A stretch of 64,000 nt of DNA, taken from assembly GCF_050908995.1 (NCBI RefSeq), contig NC_135118.1, positions 16,935,501 to 16,999,500 on the forward strand, given 5' to 3'. The translations under genes and the position numbers were made by a program. The notes beneath the pieces are model-generated. The model did no database searches and was not told where the DNA came from. It saw only the letters and a list, made by a program, of their open reading frames with translations. Source of the stretch: Andrena cerasifolii (Eukaryota; Arthropoda; Insecta; Hymenoptera; Andrenidae). Below, in pieces: positions 50,324 to 61,108 of the stretch (the first letter of the stretch is position 1; the number at the start of each line of letters is the position of its first letter).

Positions 50324-51172
50324 TTAGAGTTTAGGTTTATGATGCTTTACAATGATTTTCCATTTTACTGTTATACTTGATAGATCAATATTCGCGATAC
50401 TTTCAGCTAGAACTTTAGCCTCATTTGCAAATATTTCTTGATTATATTGTAATCTGCCATTAATTTGTGATTTTATATTAGCATGTTCCTGATGACAATC
50501 CTCTACGTGTAGTTGGTTAGAAATGTTATCGTCTTGAGATTCACCTAGATATATATTTTGCACTTGTCTCAGATTATATACGTTTTGTTCAATTTTTGAC
50601 CTCATATCCGACGATTCTAAACCTTCCAATCCTGAAAGCGTACGAATAAGAGTTATTATTAAGATTTGAAAAACTAGTTAATATACAATCAGTAATAAAC
50701 CTTTCTTCATTAAAGGGAACTCTGGAACAAAAGTTACAGGAAATGATGCAAAGGTTCCTTGCATCGGACTTCCATTGCTTTTATTTGAAGTCCTTTTGCT
50801 TGAAATAATCTCTGCAACATCCAGTGATCCACTTTTTGTAGCACTAGAGTACACAGTGTTCGCTTCTGTCACTAAGACAGGTTTTCTAATACCTCTGTCG
50901 TGAACGTCAGTTTTGCTTTCTAAATTATCTGCTGGTACTGCAACAAAGTCAAAAGGTACACGTTTTACAATAAGTTTCTCAACAATGTAATCGCAGTTTT
51001 GGTGTTGATAATCTGTAAAGTTTTCCTCCGACTCTTCTTTACGAGTAAGTTTAAAACAGCTCAAAAGCGAATCAAAACAGTTTCCCCTAGCACCAGAGGC
51101 GTAACTGGTCTTCGATGAATGGGAAACTACAGATTCATTTGAAAGGGCCGTATCTTGTAATTTATTACTCAT
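50324..51172 (-). CDS. Unknown protein, two exons, 259 residues
   Basis: Exons 51172-50701 and 50631-50324 join in phase over a 69-nt intron (donor GTTTAT, acceptor CTTTCAG). The protein starts MSNKLQDTALSNESVVSHSS. It has a Cys-containing stretch (GNCFDSLLSCFKLTRKEESE), a segment IVEKLIVKRVPFDFVAVPA, and a hydrophilic C-terminal half (SKIEQNVYNLRQVQNIYLGE) that could form a short coiled coil. It has no signal peptide, membrane segment or family that I recognise. Long clean exons with a good intron support a real gene; function unknown. Confidence 0.6.
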
Positions 51173-51575
51173 TTCGAAAAATTGTTTAAATATTTCAGAA
51201 ATATCTTTATAACTGCAGTCCCCTGTTTCGAATGTTGAAATTCAGATTTAATTATCATCCATGTAACACAGACATTTGGTTTAAAAAACGGGCAACGTAA
51301 TAGCAGTATTTGTTTGGCAAATACATTATTTGGTAATATCTGCAATGCAGTGTACAGATTTTGTGTTCGTGAAGGACGATTAATTACAAAGTTTGACCGT
51401 TCATTACGAGTTTCATGCGTGCCAAATATGTACAATTTCCTATAACCTAATGTACATACATTTCTAATTACGATCTGTGACGTAAAAAAAAGAAAGGTTG
51501 ACAATAATTGTTTTATTATAGCACGTTGGTGGAACTTTGCAATTGAATAACTTTTGAATTTTTCGCTGTACATAA

Positions 51576-52254
51576 ACAGTCGCATCGGAAAGTAAGTTGA
51601 CACTCTTTAAAATCGTATAACTTTTTAAAAATTGGTCCAAACGACTTGAGTTTTTTTTTAAAAGCTAGCGGAATTAGTTTTCTAGGTAATTTGATTCGTC
51701 GTTTTGAAAAAAAATGCAAATGGTCGGAATAGCGATGAAAATAATGAAGTTGTTTTTTTCATATTTTTTCTGAGCCTGTAATGAAAATTCAAAAAACCCG
51801 TTTGTAGATTGAAGCAAGTTTTATACATGCTGAAAATTGCATCTAAATCGGTTAACGTCGCTCTGAGCTATAAACGCTTAAAGATCGCAAAATAAGGGCG
51901 AAAATCGCTGATTTCTGGAATTTCGTGATTTTCGCCCTTATTTTACGATCTTTAAGCGTTTATAGCTCAAAGCAACGTTAACCGATTTAGATGAAATTTT
52001 CAGCATGTATACAATTTACTAACAACCTACAAACGGATTTTTAGAATTTTCATTACGGGCTCAGAAAAAAATTTGAAAAAAATGATCTTCACTATTTTCA
52101 TCGCTATTCCAACCAGTTGCAATTTGTTTCAAAACACGTCACCTAGAAAACTAATTCCGCTAGCTTCTAAAAAAAAAAACTCAAGTCGTTTGAACCAATT
52201 TTAAAAAAGTTATGCGATTTTAAAGAGTGTCAACTTACTTTCCGATGCGACTGT
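51576..52254. repeat. 680-bp palindrome with ACAGTCGCATCGGAAAGTAA ends
   Basis: Nearly the whole element is one inverted repeat. ACAGTCGCATCGGAAAGTAA mirrors TTACTTTCCGATGCGACTGT. AAATCGGTTAACGTCGCTCT mirrors CAACGTTAACCGATTTAG. TAAACGCTTAAAGATCG mirrors CGATCTTTAAGCGTTTA. The loop is only a few bases. The terminus is mariner-like, so this is probably a large fold-back MITE. Confidence 0.75.
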
Positions 52255-52525
52255 AAATGTACATACTCATTTATCATCTGTATTTTGTTGGTAGATGACT
52301 GTAGATGACACTCTTGTCGCGTTGAGTGAGTGAGATGTCGAGTATGTGTGTGGAAGTTACCCACGTAGTAACCAGGGGGGCCAAGCTTCCCTCTTACGAA
52401 AGTTGAAGCAGAGTTTGTAGCGCCTCCTACCAATGAGGTGCGTACTAAACTGTGAATGTGTGAATTGGTGTGAATTGGGACGTATGTGTATGTGTATACG
52501 TGTAATGTACCGTTTACTTTAAAAC

Positions 52526-52692
52526 CTGTCCACGGATCGTCGCGCCAGCGACACGTATGCAGCAGATAGAAGGATAAACATTGAAATTGAATATTTCTTC
52601 TTTTCTTAGGAAAAGAAAATATATTCAATTGCTTTGTATATCCTTCTATCTGCTGCATACGCGTCACTGACGCGACAATCCATGGTCAGACG
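52526..52692. repeat. Hairpin element, GCAGCAGATAGAAGGATA arms
   Basis: Arms of about 80 bp (CGTATGCAGCAGATAGAAGG mirrored by CCTTCTATCTGCTGCATACG; GAATAT and TCTTTTC near the apex) with a loop under 10 bp. Outer parts GTCGCGCCAGCGAC and GTCACTGACGCGAC also pair. Non-coding. Confidence 0.65.
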
Positions 52693-53181
52693 GCCTTAGA
52701 AAGAGTAAACCAGGGAAAGTGAGGACACTTCCTCGTGTCTGCGCCAAACATTTCTAAATGACGACGGTCGTCATGGTAACATTTCACCAACGTCGAAAGG
52801 TTGTGTGTCGTGCTCACTGATACACGTAGGTATGTGTGTGTGATGTACCTAGCGCCTCCTACCAATGCGGTGCTAACTAAACGGGAAAACTTCAGCCAAA
52901 CAAAGACGGCTTGGTCCCCCTGGGTGGCACAGAACCTTCCTTAAAATGTAGGCCTATCTTACCTACGCTTTGTCTAAATCTATATCTTCTTTTTGGTAAA
53001 AGAAGAATTTGGTCCCCTGCTACGGAAAGACTGTAAGAATGACGCATAACACCTCTAGGGCCGGTATGAACGTGACGCGGTAGTCAGACTGTCCATTTTC
53101 CCAATTTTTGATAACCACAAACCGAACCAACAAATTTGCTCATGAAGAATCACCACTAACATATCGAATTGACAAGCTGTG

Positions 53182-53230
53182 TATTTAAAAGCAGTCTAGC
53201 ACACCACTTTTACCTGTCACATCGCTTATC
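53182..53230 (+). promoter_or_regulatory. Candidate TATA promoter of the hairpin-rich region
   Basis: TATTTAAAAG at 53182 lies at a suitable distance before CACTTTTACCTGTCACATCG, about 0.75 kb upstream of the first repeats. It is the only clear TATA-like element oriented toward the 54-64 kb region. Weak on its own. Confidence 0.25.
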
Positions 53231-53950
53231 GTTTCGACGTTGTGAAAACGAGTATTAAGATTCGAATCGTTTATTTTATTATTACGTTTAAAGAAATAGG
53301 AAAGAAGATACAATAAACAAAAGTTCCTTAAAATAATGCAAGGAAATGTGAAAAGAATAAAATAATGTTGAGAAGGAAGTTGATGTATTCAACATCTTGT
53401 ACTGATGTCGATAATTCCAATTATACTTGTTATAAAGTAATTATGTATAAGGATTGTGCAGGTGTGAAATAAAAAAATTTAATAAATTTAACCGAGAATA
53501 CCTCGTCCGTGGTCGCATTCAACTTTATCGATACAGAATCGTTTACGGGAGCACAGACGAGGTATAGGATAGACCTATCAACCAATGCATTTTTCTGTCA
53601 CCGGTTTGGGGGAGTCCTAGAACCACCTTACCATTTTTGTGTCGCATGCAACGTTACCGATGAAGCCTCGAAACAGATTGTAACGCTACGTGTGGTAGGA
53701 ATTAGAATTCAAGAAGTCAGTCGAAACCCGCGATTTACAAATGATTCTGTTAGAGTAACAATTTAAAGATCGTTTTATAAACGTATTCCGTGCAACGACC
53801 GAGAAAAAAGGATCGCAACAAAACAAGAACACATACGCCTTTTAACCTTGCTATTCTATTCAGGTTTATTTAACGCCAAACAAATTTATTTAACATAAAA
53901 ATTTATATAAACAACAACATTATTTGTGGAAGACATGTGTTCATGAGTTC

Positions 53951-54055
53951 AAAATCATCGAAGAAATCGACGAAATGAAATAAATCACGCAAAACCATCG
54001 AAGAAATGCATGAAATAGAATAAATCATGTAAAACCATCGAAGAAATACCTACCT
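53951..54055. repeat. 40-bp tandem repeat
   Basis: AAAA(T/C)CATCGAAGAAAT recurs at 53951, 53991 and 54031 (period 40), each followed by GAAAT...AATAAATCA. Two full copies and a partial one. Confidence 0.7.
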
Positions 54056-54079
54056 GAAAGAGAATAAAATTCTGATTAG

Positions 54080-54250
54080 ATGTCTAGACCGAACCAAACT
54101 CACTGAATGTAAGTTTCGCTCGATCTGGACCCTTAAACTAGATCGTAGGCTTTAGCTTGATATCGTTTTGCAAGTCGCAATGCTTGAGAAACGTTACCAA
54201 GGAACCGGGCACACCAACGCGGAGGTACCTACGAAAGTGACCCATCCCGA
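54080..54250 (+). repeat. 170-bp duplicated block, copy 1
   Basis: Matches 61109-61278: CCGAACCAAACTCAC, GATCTGGACCCTTAAACTAG, ATCGTAGGCTT, GAAACGTTACCAAG and AACGCGGAGGTACCTACGAA. Both copies can form a hairpin (GTCTAGA or GTCCAGA with TCTGGAC). The pair of blocks brackets the tandem array. Confidence 0.7.
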
Positions 54251-54376
54251 AACAAACACCGATCCCATCCACCCTCCATTTCAATAAACTCATCGCGTCC
54301 GTCATTGCTTGCAATGAGGGAAACGATGATTTGACTCTACTATTAGTGACAACCGCGAACGCGAAAGCGAAATCGA

Positions 54377-54413
54377 AAGAGAGATAGACTGACGATTATC
54401 GTCGATCTCTCTG
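54377..54413 (+). ncRNA. Hairpin with compensatory change, copy 1
   Basis: AGAGAGAT pairs with ATCTCTCT and TGACGA with TCGTCG around TTA. The counterpart at 60019-60053 has AGAAAGAT and ATCTTTCT, so a G-C pair has become A-T with pairing kept. Structure is an inference from sequence; no transcript is shown. Confidence 0.35.
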
Positions 54414-54497
54414 CACTTATACAAGGTACTCGTATTCTACATTCTACAGCATGCATGCAAGAACATCTTAGCTAGCTACCAAGCTAGCATAATTCTA

Positions 54498-54741
54498 GGC
54501 CCTCTCTAGGGCCCACGAGCTAGGCCCTCTCTAGGGCCCATGACTAGGACCCTCTCTAGGGCCTATGCCGAAGGCCCTCTCTAGGGCCCATGACTAGGAC
54601 CCTCTCTAGGGCCCACGAGCTAGGCCCTCTCTAGGGCCCATGACTAGGACCCTCTCTAGGGCCTATGCCGAAGGCCCTCTCTAGGGTCCCTGTTCTGGGC
54701 CCTCTCTAGGGCCCACAAGCTAGGTCCTTTCTAGGACCTAG
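54498..54741 (+). repeat. Hairpin array 1, ten copies of GGCCCTCTCTAGGGCC
   Basis: Ten spaced copies, about 25 bp apart, of stem GGCCCT / loop CTCT / stem AGGGCC, with linkers such as CACGAGCTA, ATGACTA and TATGCCGAA. The last copy reads CTAGGTCCT TTCT AGGACCTAG: its C-to-T change is matched by G-to-A in the other arm, and the stem is nine pairs. Confidence 0.8.
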
Positions 54742-54782
54742 AATACCAAGCAGCTGAAAATTGAAGCTAATCGAAAATTTTA

Positions 54783-54998
54783 CTTTACTTTCGCGATGAA
54801 AAAGCAATTAGAGCACCGGTGCTCTGGACAAATTTCCGATACGCAAAAGGTTGATTTTACTTTCGCGACGAAAAATCAACACGAGCTTCCGTGCTCTGTA
54901 TAAATCATAGATCCGCAAAAATTTGACTGTAAATTCGCGGTAATAAAACTCTACACAAGAGCCGCGGCGCTCTTGAAAATATATGGACGCGAAAAAAG
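54783..54998 (+). repeat. Three hairpin modules of about 72 bp
   Basis: Each module has TTTCGCG or TTCGCGG, then an A-rich stretch, then a hairpin, then a (T/C)CGCAAAA-like box. Module hairpins: AGAGCACCGGTGCTCT (54810-54825), GAGC...GCTC (54883-54896) and CAAGAGCCGCGGCGCTCTTG (54956-54975). A fourth follows at 55772. The same modules recur in units 2 and 3 and diverged at 62190 and 62728. Confidence 0.6.
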
Positions 54999-55334
54999 CG
55001 TGGACTCTACGATCGCATTACCGGCGACCATAAAAGATCTTGCTGGAATGCAAGATTGCTAGGAAGACTAGTTTCATTGAGACCCATTTCAAAAAATTTC
55101 GCGGTGACTCTACTTGACTTGATCGATCCGATTATTTTACGAATTATTATTAATCGATATAAAATTGTAAGAATCGCGAGCAACAATTGTATTGGTTTAT
55201 CTATTATTTTTATTTTGAGACAGACACATGCATGTCACTATCTACGAGTACCTTGTATGGTCAGCTCTATCGATGCTGCTCTTTCGAACACACATGCATA
55301 ACGTTTAGTGGCGCATCTTATATAATTGGCATTA

Positions 55335-55454
55335 GTTTCGGGAACATTTCTACGATATTTCGTGAATATGGTTTAGAAAAGGACCACGCCATAAGGTTAC
55401 TGCCTAGACGCCCTAGACCATATTCGCGAAATATTGCATAAGAGTTCCCCAAAC
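55335..55454 (+). ncRNA. Long hairpin, unit 1
   Basis: The 24-nt arm 55353-55376 pairs with 55413-55436. The only non-Watson-Crick positions are three G-U pairs when read on the + strand. Beyond an internal loop, GTTT.GGGAAC (55335-55345) pairs with GTTCCC.AAAC (55444-55454). The apical loop is 36 nt. Size and shape resemble a microRNA precursor, but no mature sequence is recognised. Confidence 0.4.
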
Positions 55455-56198
55455 GAATACCGACCATGTGAAAAGGGCCTCTGCATGTCGTGCATTTGTT
55501 TTGGAACGGCCAGAATCGAAAGAGCTAAGTAGCTGTACTACATGCACCCCCATTCAAAGAATGATAAAATGACTCACCGTTCGCTGTCATCATCGGTACT
55601 GCATCTCTGCAAACTCGTAACCCTCTGACCAGCATCCCTGAGACCAGCTCCCCTCTGATCATCACCCATCTGACCAGCATCCCTCTGACCAGCAGCTCTC
55701 AGACGAGCACCCCTCAACTCAGCCCCAGCTTAGCTCTCAACGTTGCAGCTGCAGTTGGACTCGTGCATGACTCTACTTTCGCGGTGAAAAAGTTATTAGA
55801 GCACCGGTGCTCTCGACTAGCTTTACTTGCGCAAAAACACTGACTCTACGATCGCATTACGGGCGATCACAAACACTATAACTCAAACCGACAATTTATA
55901 TTTAAACAGCAACTTTTAGCGCTCCTGTTTATTAAACGCGCACATTTCATCTATTTCACATTTCATCTATTTCACATTCCTTAGTTTCTGAATGTGTTTT
56001 TGTTGGGTAAGGTCTTTTTGCATGCATTATGTAGGAAGCTTATCCTACCAAATGCATTGCGTGCCTTAGGTATGATGCTTTTCCTTCCAAAATGCACGCA
56101 CAAAGATTACGACCCACTTATACAAGGTACTCGTATTCTACATTCTACGGCATGCATGCAAGTACATCTTAGCTAGCTACCAAGCTAGCATAATTCTA

Positions 56199-56467
56199 GG
56201 CCCTCTCTAGGGCCCACGAGTTAGGCCCTCTCTAGGGCCCATGACTAGGACCCTCTCTAGGGCCTATGCCGAAGGCCCTCTCTAGGGCCCATGACTAGGA
56301 CCCTCTCTAGGGCCCATGATTAGGACCCTCTCTAGGGCCCACGAGCTAGGCCCTCTCTAGGGCCCATGACTAGGACCCTCTCTAGGGCCTATGCCGAAAG
56401 CCCTCTCTAGGGCCCCTGTTCTGGGCCCTCTCTAGGGCCCACAAGCTAGGTCCTTTCTAGGACCTAG
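56199..56467 (+). repeat. Hairpin array 2, eleven copies
   Basis: Same as array 1 with one extra copy (linker ATGATTA). The ninth copy has lost one pair (AGCCCT). It again ends with the compensated GGTCCT TTCT AGGACC stem. Confidence 0.8.
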
Positions 56468-57059
56468 AATACCAAGCAGCTGAAAATTGAAGCTAATCGA
56501 AAATTTTACTTTACTTTCGCGATGAAAAAGCAATTAGAGCACCGGTGCTCTGGACAAATTTCCGATACGCAAAAGGTTGATTTTACTTTCGCGACGAAAA
56601 ATCAACACGAGCTTCCGTGCTCTGTATAAATCATAGATCCGCAAAAATTTGACTGTAAATTCGCGGTAATAGAACTCTACACAAGAGCCGCGGCGCTCTT
56701 GAAAATATATGGACGCGAAAAAAGCGTGGACTCTACGATCGCATTACCGGCGACCATAAAAGATCTTGCTGGAATGCAAGATTGCTAGGAAGACTAGTTT
56801 CATTGAGACCCATTTCAAAAAATTTCGCGGTGACTCTACTTGACTCGATCGATCCGATTATTTTACGAATTATTATTAATCGATATAAAATTGTAAGAAT
56901 CGCGAGCAACAATTGTATTGATTTATTTTATTTTTTATTTTGAGACACACACATGCATGTCACTATCTACGAGTACCTTGTATGGTCAGCTCAATCGATG
57001 CTGCTCTTTCGAACACACATGCATAACGTTTAGTGGCGCATCTTATATAATTGGCATTA

Positions 57060-57179
57060 GTTTCGGGAACATTTCTACGATATTTCGTGAATATGGTTTA
57101 GAAAAGGACCACGCCATAAGGCTACTGCCTAGACGCCCTAGACCATATTCGCGAAATATTGCATAAGAGTTCCCCAAAC
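57060..57179 (+). ncRNA. Long hairpin, unit 2
   Basis: Same 120-nt hairpin as at 55335-55454. Both arms are unchanged; the only difference is one T-to-C in the apical loop (AAGGCTACT). Confidence 0.4.
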
Positions 57180-57923
57180 GAATACCGACCATGTGAAAAG
57201 GGCCTCTGCATGTCGTGCATTTGTGTTGGAACGGCCAGAATCGAAAGAGCTAAGTAGCTGTACTACATGCACCCCCATTCAAAGAATTATAAAATGACTC
57301 ACCGTTCGCTGTCATCATCGGTACTGCATCTCTGCAAACTCGTAACCCTCTGACCAGCATCCCTGAGACCAGCTCCCCTCTGATCATCACCCATCTGACC
57401 AGCATCCCTCTGACCAGCAGCTCTCAGACGAGCACCCCTCAACTCAGCCCCAGCTTAGCTCTCAACGTTGCAGCTGCAGTTGGACTCGTGCATGACTCTA
57501 CTTTCGCGGTGAAAAAGTTATTAGAGCACCGGTGCTCTCGACTAGCTTTACTTGCGCAAAAACACTGACTCTACGATCGCATTACGGGCGATCACAAACA
57601 CTATAACTCAAACCGACAATTTATATTTAAACAGCAACTTTTAGCGCTCCTGTTTATTAAACGCGCACATTTCATCTATTTCACATTTCATCTATTTCAC
57701 ATTCCTTAGTTTCTGAATGTGTTTTTGTTGGGTAAGGTCTTTTTGCATGCATTATGTAGGAAGCTTATCCTACCAAATGCATTGCGTGCCTTAGGTATGA
57801 TGCTTTTCCTTCCAAAATGCACGCACAAAGATTACGACCCACTTATACAAGGTACTCGTATTCTACATTCTACGGCATGCATGCAAGTACATCTTAGCTA
57901 GCTACCAAGCTAGCATAATTCTA

Positions 57924-58192
57924 GGCCCTCTCTAGGGCCCACGAGTTAGGCCCTCTCTAGGGCCCATGACTAGGACCCTCTCTAGGGCCTATGCCGAAGG
58001 CCCTCTCTAGGGCCCATGACTAGGACCCTCTCTAGGGCCCATGATTAGGACCCTCTCTAGGGCCCACGAGCTAGGCCCTCTCTAGGGCCCATGACTAGGA
58101 CCCTCTCTAGGGCCTATGCCGAAAGCCCTCTCTAGGGCCCCTGTTCTGGGCCCTCTCTAGGGCCCACAAGCTAGGTCCTTTCTAGGACCTAG
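57924..58192 (+). repeat. Hairpin array 3, eleven copies
   Basis: Copy of array 2, displaced by 1,725 bp and with no differences that I can see. Confidence 0.8.
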
Positions 58193-58784
58193 AATACCAA
58201 GCAGCTGAAAATTGAAGCTAATCGAAAATTTTACTTTACTTTCGCGATGAAAAAGCAATTAGAGCACCGGTGCTCTGGACAAATTTCCGATACGCAAAAG
58301 GTTGATTTTACTTTCGCGACGAAAAATCAACACGAGCTTCCGTGCTCTGTATAAATCATAGATCCGCAAAAATTTGACTGTAAATTCGCGGTAATAGAAC
58401 TCTACACAAGAGCCGCGGCGCTCTTGAAAATATATGGACGCGAAAAAAGCGTGGACTCTACGATCGCATTACCGGCGACCATAAAAGATCTTGCTGGAAT
58501 GCAAGATTGCTAGGAAGACTAGTTTCATTGAGACCCATTTCAAAAAATTTCGCGGTGACTCTACTTGACTCGATCGATCCGATTATTTTACGAATTATTA
58601 TTAATCGATATAAAATTGTAAGAATCGCGAGCAACAATTGTATTGATTTATTTTATTTTTTATTTTGAGACACACACATGCATGTCACTATCTACGAGTA
58701 CCTTGTATGGTCAGCTCAATCGATGCTGCTCTTTCGAACACACATGCATAACGTTTAGTGGCGCATCTTATATAATTGGCATTA

Positions 58785-58904
58785 GTTTCGGGAACATTTC
58801 TACGATATTTCGTGAATATGGTTTAGAAAAGGACCACGCCATAAGGCTACTGCCTAGACGCCCTAGACCATATTCGCGAAATATTGCATAAGAGTTCCCC
58901 AAAC
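58785..58904 (+). ncRNA. Long hairpin, unit 3
   Basis: Third copy of the 120-nt hairpin, identical to the one in unit 2. Confidence 0.4.
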
Positions 58905-59419
58905 GAATACCGACCATGTGAAAAGGGCCTCTGCATGTCGTGCATTTGTGTTGGAACGGCCAGAATCGAAAGAGCTAAGTAGCTGTACTACATGCACCCC
59001 CATTCAAAGAATTATAAAATGACTCACCGTTCGCTGTCATCATCGGTACTGCATCTCTGCAAACTCGTAACCCTCTGACCAGCATCCCTGAGACCAGCTC
59101 CCCTCTGATCATCACCCATCTGACCAGCATCCCTCTGACCAGCAGCTCTCAGACGAGCACCCTTCAACTCAGCCCCAGCTTAGCTCTCAACGTTGCAGCT
59201 GCAGTTGGACTCGTGCATGACTCTACTTTCGCGGTGAAAAAGTTATTAGAGCACCGGTGCTCTCGACTAGCTTTACTTGCGCAAAAACACTGACTCTACG
59301 ATCGCATTACGGGCGATCACAAACACTATAACTGAAACAGACAATTTGTATTTAAACAAGTTCGAAAAAATTTCCTTTAAATTGCAAGGTGTCACGCAAT
59401 TCAGACTTTGAGAAAAATT

Positions 59420-59690
59420 TCCAGCAGCCACATTGGGCGCTCAATGAATTCTGATTCTGTCTGATAGAAAAAAGGAGTGGCCTCTTCGGGCGTTTAAGGT
59501 TTTTCAATCTTAATGTATGGAAGGAGTAGCCTTTTTGGGCGCCTAATGCTTTTTAATTCTAATGTACCATCATCAGGTCTCATCCTTTTTAATGTTAATT
59601 AAAAAATACAGCAGCCTGTTTAGGCGCATGATAATTCCGAATTGTAAAAGGAAATAGAAGCAGCCTCATCAGGCGCTAATGGCATGGAAT
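59420..59690 (+). repeat. Degenerate repeat with GCAGCC-N6-GGCGC core
   Basis: Five copies spaced about 50-85 bp apart: GCAGCCACATTGGGCGC, GTGGCCTCTTCGGGCG, GTAGCCTTTTTGGGCGCC, GCAGCCTGTTTAGGCGC and GCAGCCTCATCAGGCGC, several followed by TAATG. A sixth may be at 61500 (GCAGCCACTTTGGCGGC). Flanks are diverged while the GCC...GGC pairing core stays. Confidence 0.6.
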
Positions 59691-60018
59691 GCCAGAAAAA
59701 TTCCAATTCTACTCTAAAGTGTTAGTAAACCCTAACCCAGATCTAATTCTTCCCTGAAACTAGCAACGAATCTCTTAGTGAATTCTTTATTAAAGAATTC
59801 ACCAGAGAAAACCTCGGCGAATCCCTCGGCGAATGTTTCGATGATGCGCTTAAAACTGGACTTGCCTGGCTAAATTTTCTAAGTTTCGCAGCACACATAT
59901 ACACTATACTTCGTTATACTAACCCTTTGGACTGTGATTGCGGTATAAGGTAAAAAACTACTAAAATTATTTCCAAAGACTTTACTTTAAAGTCCAAAGG
60001 GTTAGCATGCGCGCGTAA

Positions 60019-60053
60019 GAAAGATAGACGAGAGGTTCTCGTCGATCTTTCTA
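60019..60053 (+). ncRNA. Hairpin with compensatory change, copy 2
   Basis: AGAAAGAT pairs with ATCTTTCT and GACGAGA with TCTCGTC around GGT, with one A/G mismatch between the stems. Counterpart of 54377-54413. Confidence 0.35.
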
Positions 60054-61108
60054 CACATATGCCATTACAATTTCTTTCGCATATTTTAGAGGCACACTTG
60101 CACTGGTTTCAAGTGACAAATAGACGCTAAGTATCTCATTGCAGAGATAGAAAAAGAATTGAAAAACGGACACGGATTCGCCGTCGTGAGAGATCTCGAG
60201 CTGCTCGATACACTCACGCATTGCAGTTGCACAGACAAAACGCTAATACGCGACCACCATTCATCCAGCCCCCCATTAACGGGAGTTCCCCACTAGGGGC
60301 CGCGCCTGAGGGGTCAGACTCACAGCAGCCCGCCTCACAATTAAATCACATGCAGCTGCAATACGCGCTCCCATCACAAAGCCGACAATTTGCACAGGCG
60401 AGTGTATCGTGCCCGAGCATCTTGTGCTAATTCAAGATCTCTCCCGAGAGCGAATTATATTACCGGAAAAAAAGAAAAGAGAATTGAAAGTAGGAAATAG
60501 AAAATACACTATGACAAGTCTGTAAAAGTATACTAAATGCGAAACGACACGGTGCACGGTGAAGCTAATTGTAAGCAAAAGCAAAGGTAAAAGGCGTCAC
60601 TCTCAACAAGCAAGCGTACCTCTACCCTTAAATCTAGCCTATCGCACTCTTTACAATGAGCCCTAGTGGCATAATCTATTGCAAATATGCACTTGCGTAA
60701 CTTTCGAGGGATATGCGAAAGCTAAGAATCTCCCGATTGAGATTGCAAAAGAGACTAAACGACTAAAGGACCGAAAGGCGCGGCGCGACGCGAACATTCA
60801 CCCTCGATCCACCGAAATTTCGTTTCTACATGGCATGCTCCATATCACGACTTTACACAGCCATGGCGAGCGTGACCGAGAACGAGAACTGTCGCACATC
60901 TTCGTCTAACAATGGTCCTCTGTGTAAAGCCGTAATAAGTTGTACCCAGCACAGCCAGCCTATGAAGGGCGAGAACACCATGCGCGAAATAGAAATCAGT
61001 GATCGAAGGCGAATTGTATTTCTAGAAGGGTGTGTTTGGCACTCTTATATTTAAAAAGAACGAGGCGGAACAAAAGCTTATCGCTCGAAGTACGCAAGTG
61101 CATTTCTG

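Larger units (their letters stand above)
54414..59358 (+). repeat. Three tandem ~1.7-kb units (possible structured lncRNA)
   Basis: Unit 1 is 54414-56114 (1,701 bp), unit 2 is 56115-57839 (1,725 bp) and unit 3 is 57840-59358, cut short by about 200 bp. Units 2 and 3 are almost identical, unit 1 a few per cent different. Each contains, in order, an array of 10-11 short hairpins, three hairpin modules, a 120-nt long hairpin, a CCCTCTGACCAGCA-type run and a fourth hairpin module. The longest ORF in each unit is 80-84 codons and spans the long hairpin, so I do not read it as protein. The units may be part of a long noncoding RNA on the + strand or a structured satellite. Confidence 0.75.

Noticed and set aside
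53509..53766. 85-codon ORF beginning with GTG on the + strand
   Set aside because: No ATG start, no recognisable domain, and no splice context that I could build.
55187..55441. ORF of 84 codons repeated in all three 1.7-kb units (also at 56918 and 58643)
   Set aside because: It spans the long hairpin, its N-terminus differs between units because of small indels, and it resembles no protein. Conservation is explained by recent duplication of the whole unit.
55994..56176. 60-codon ORF identical at 55994 and 57719
   Set aside because: It lies across the unit boundary and into the hairpin array; identity reflects the duplication, not coding.
54498..58192. CRISPR array
   Set aside because: Regularly spaced palindromic repeats superficially fit, but the linkers are themselves repeated, far too short (about 8 bp), and the DNA is animal nuclear.
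54414..59358. Ribosomal DNA intergenic spacer
   Set aside because: Tandem spacer-like units suggested it, but no 18S, 28S or promoter-like rDNA sequence is in the window.
60221..60430. 69-codon Gln/Ser/Pro-rich ORF
   Set aside because: Composition follows the local CAG-like sequence; no similarity or splice support.
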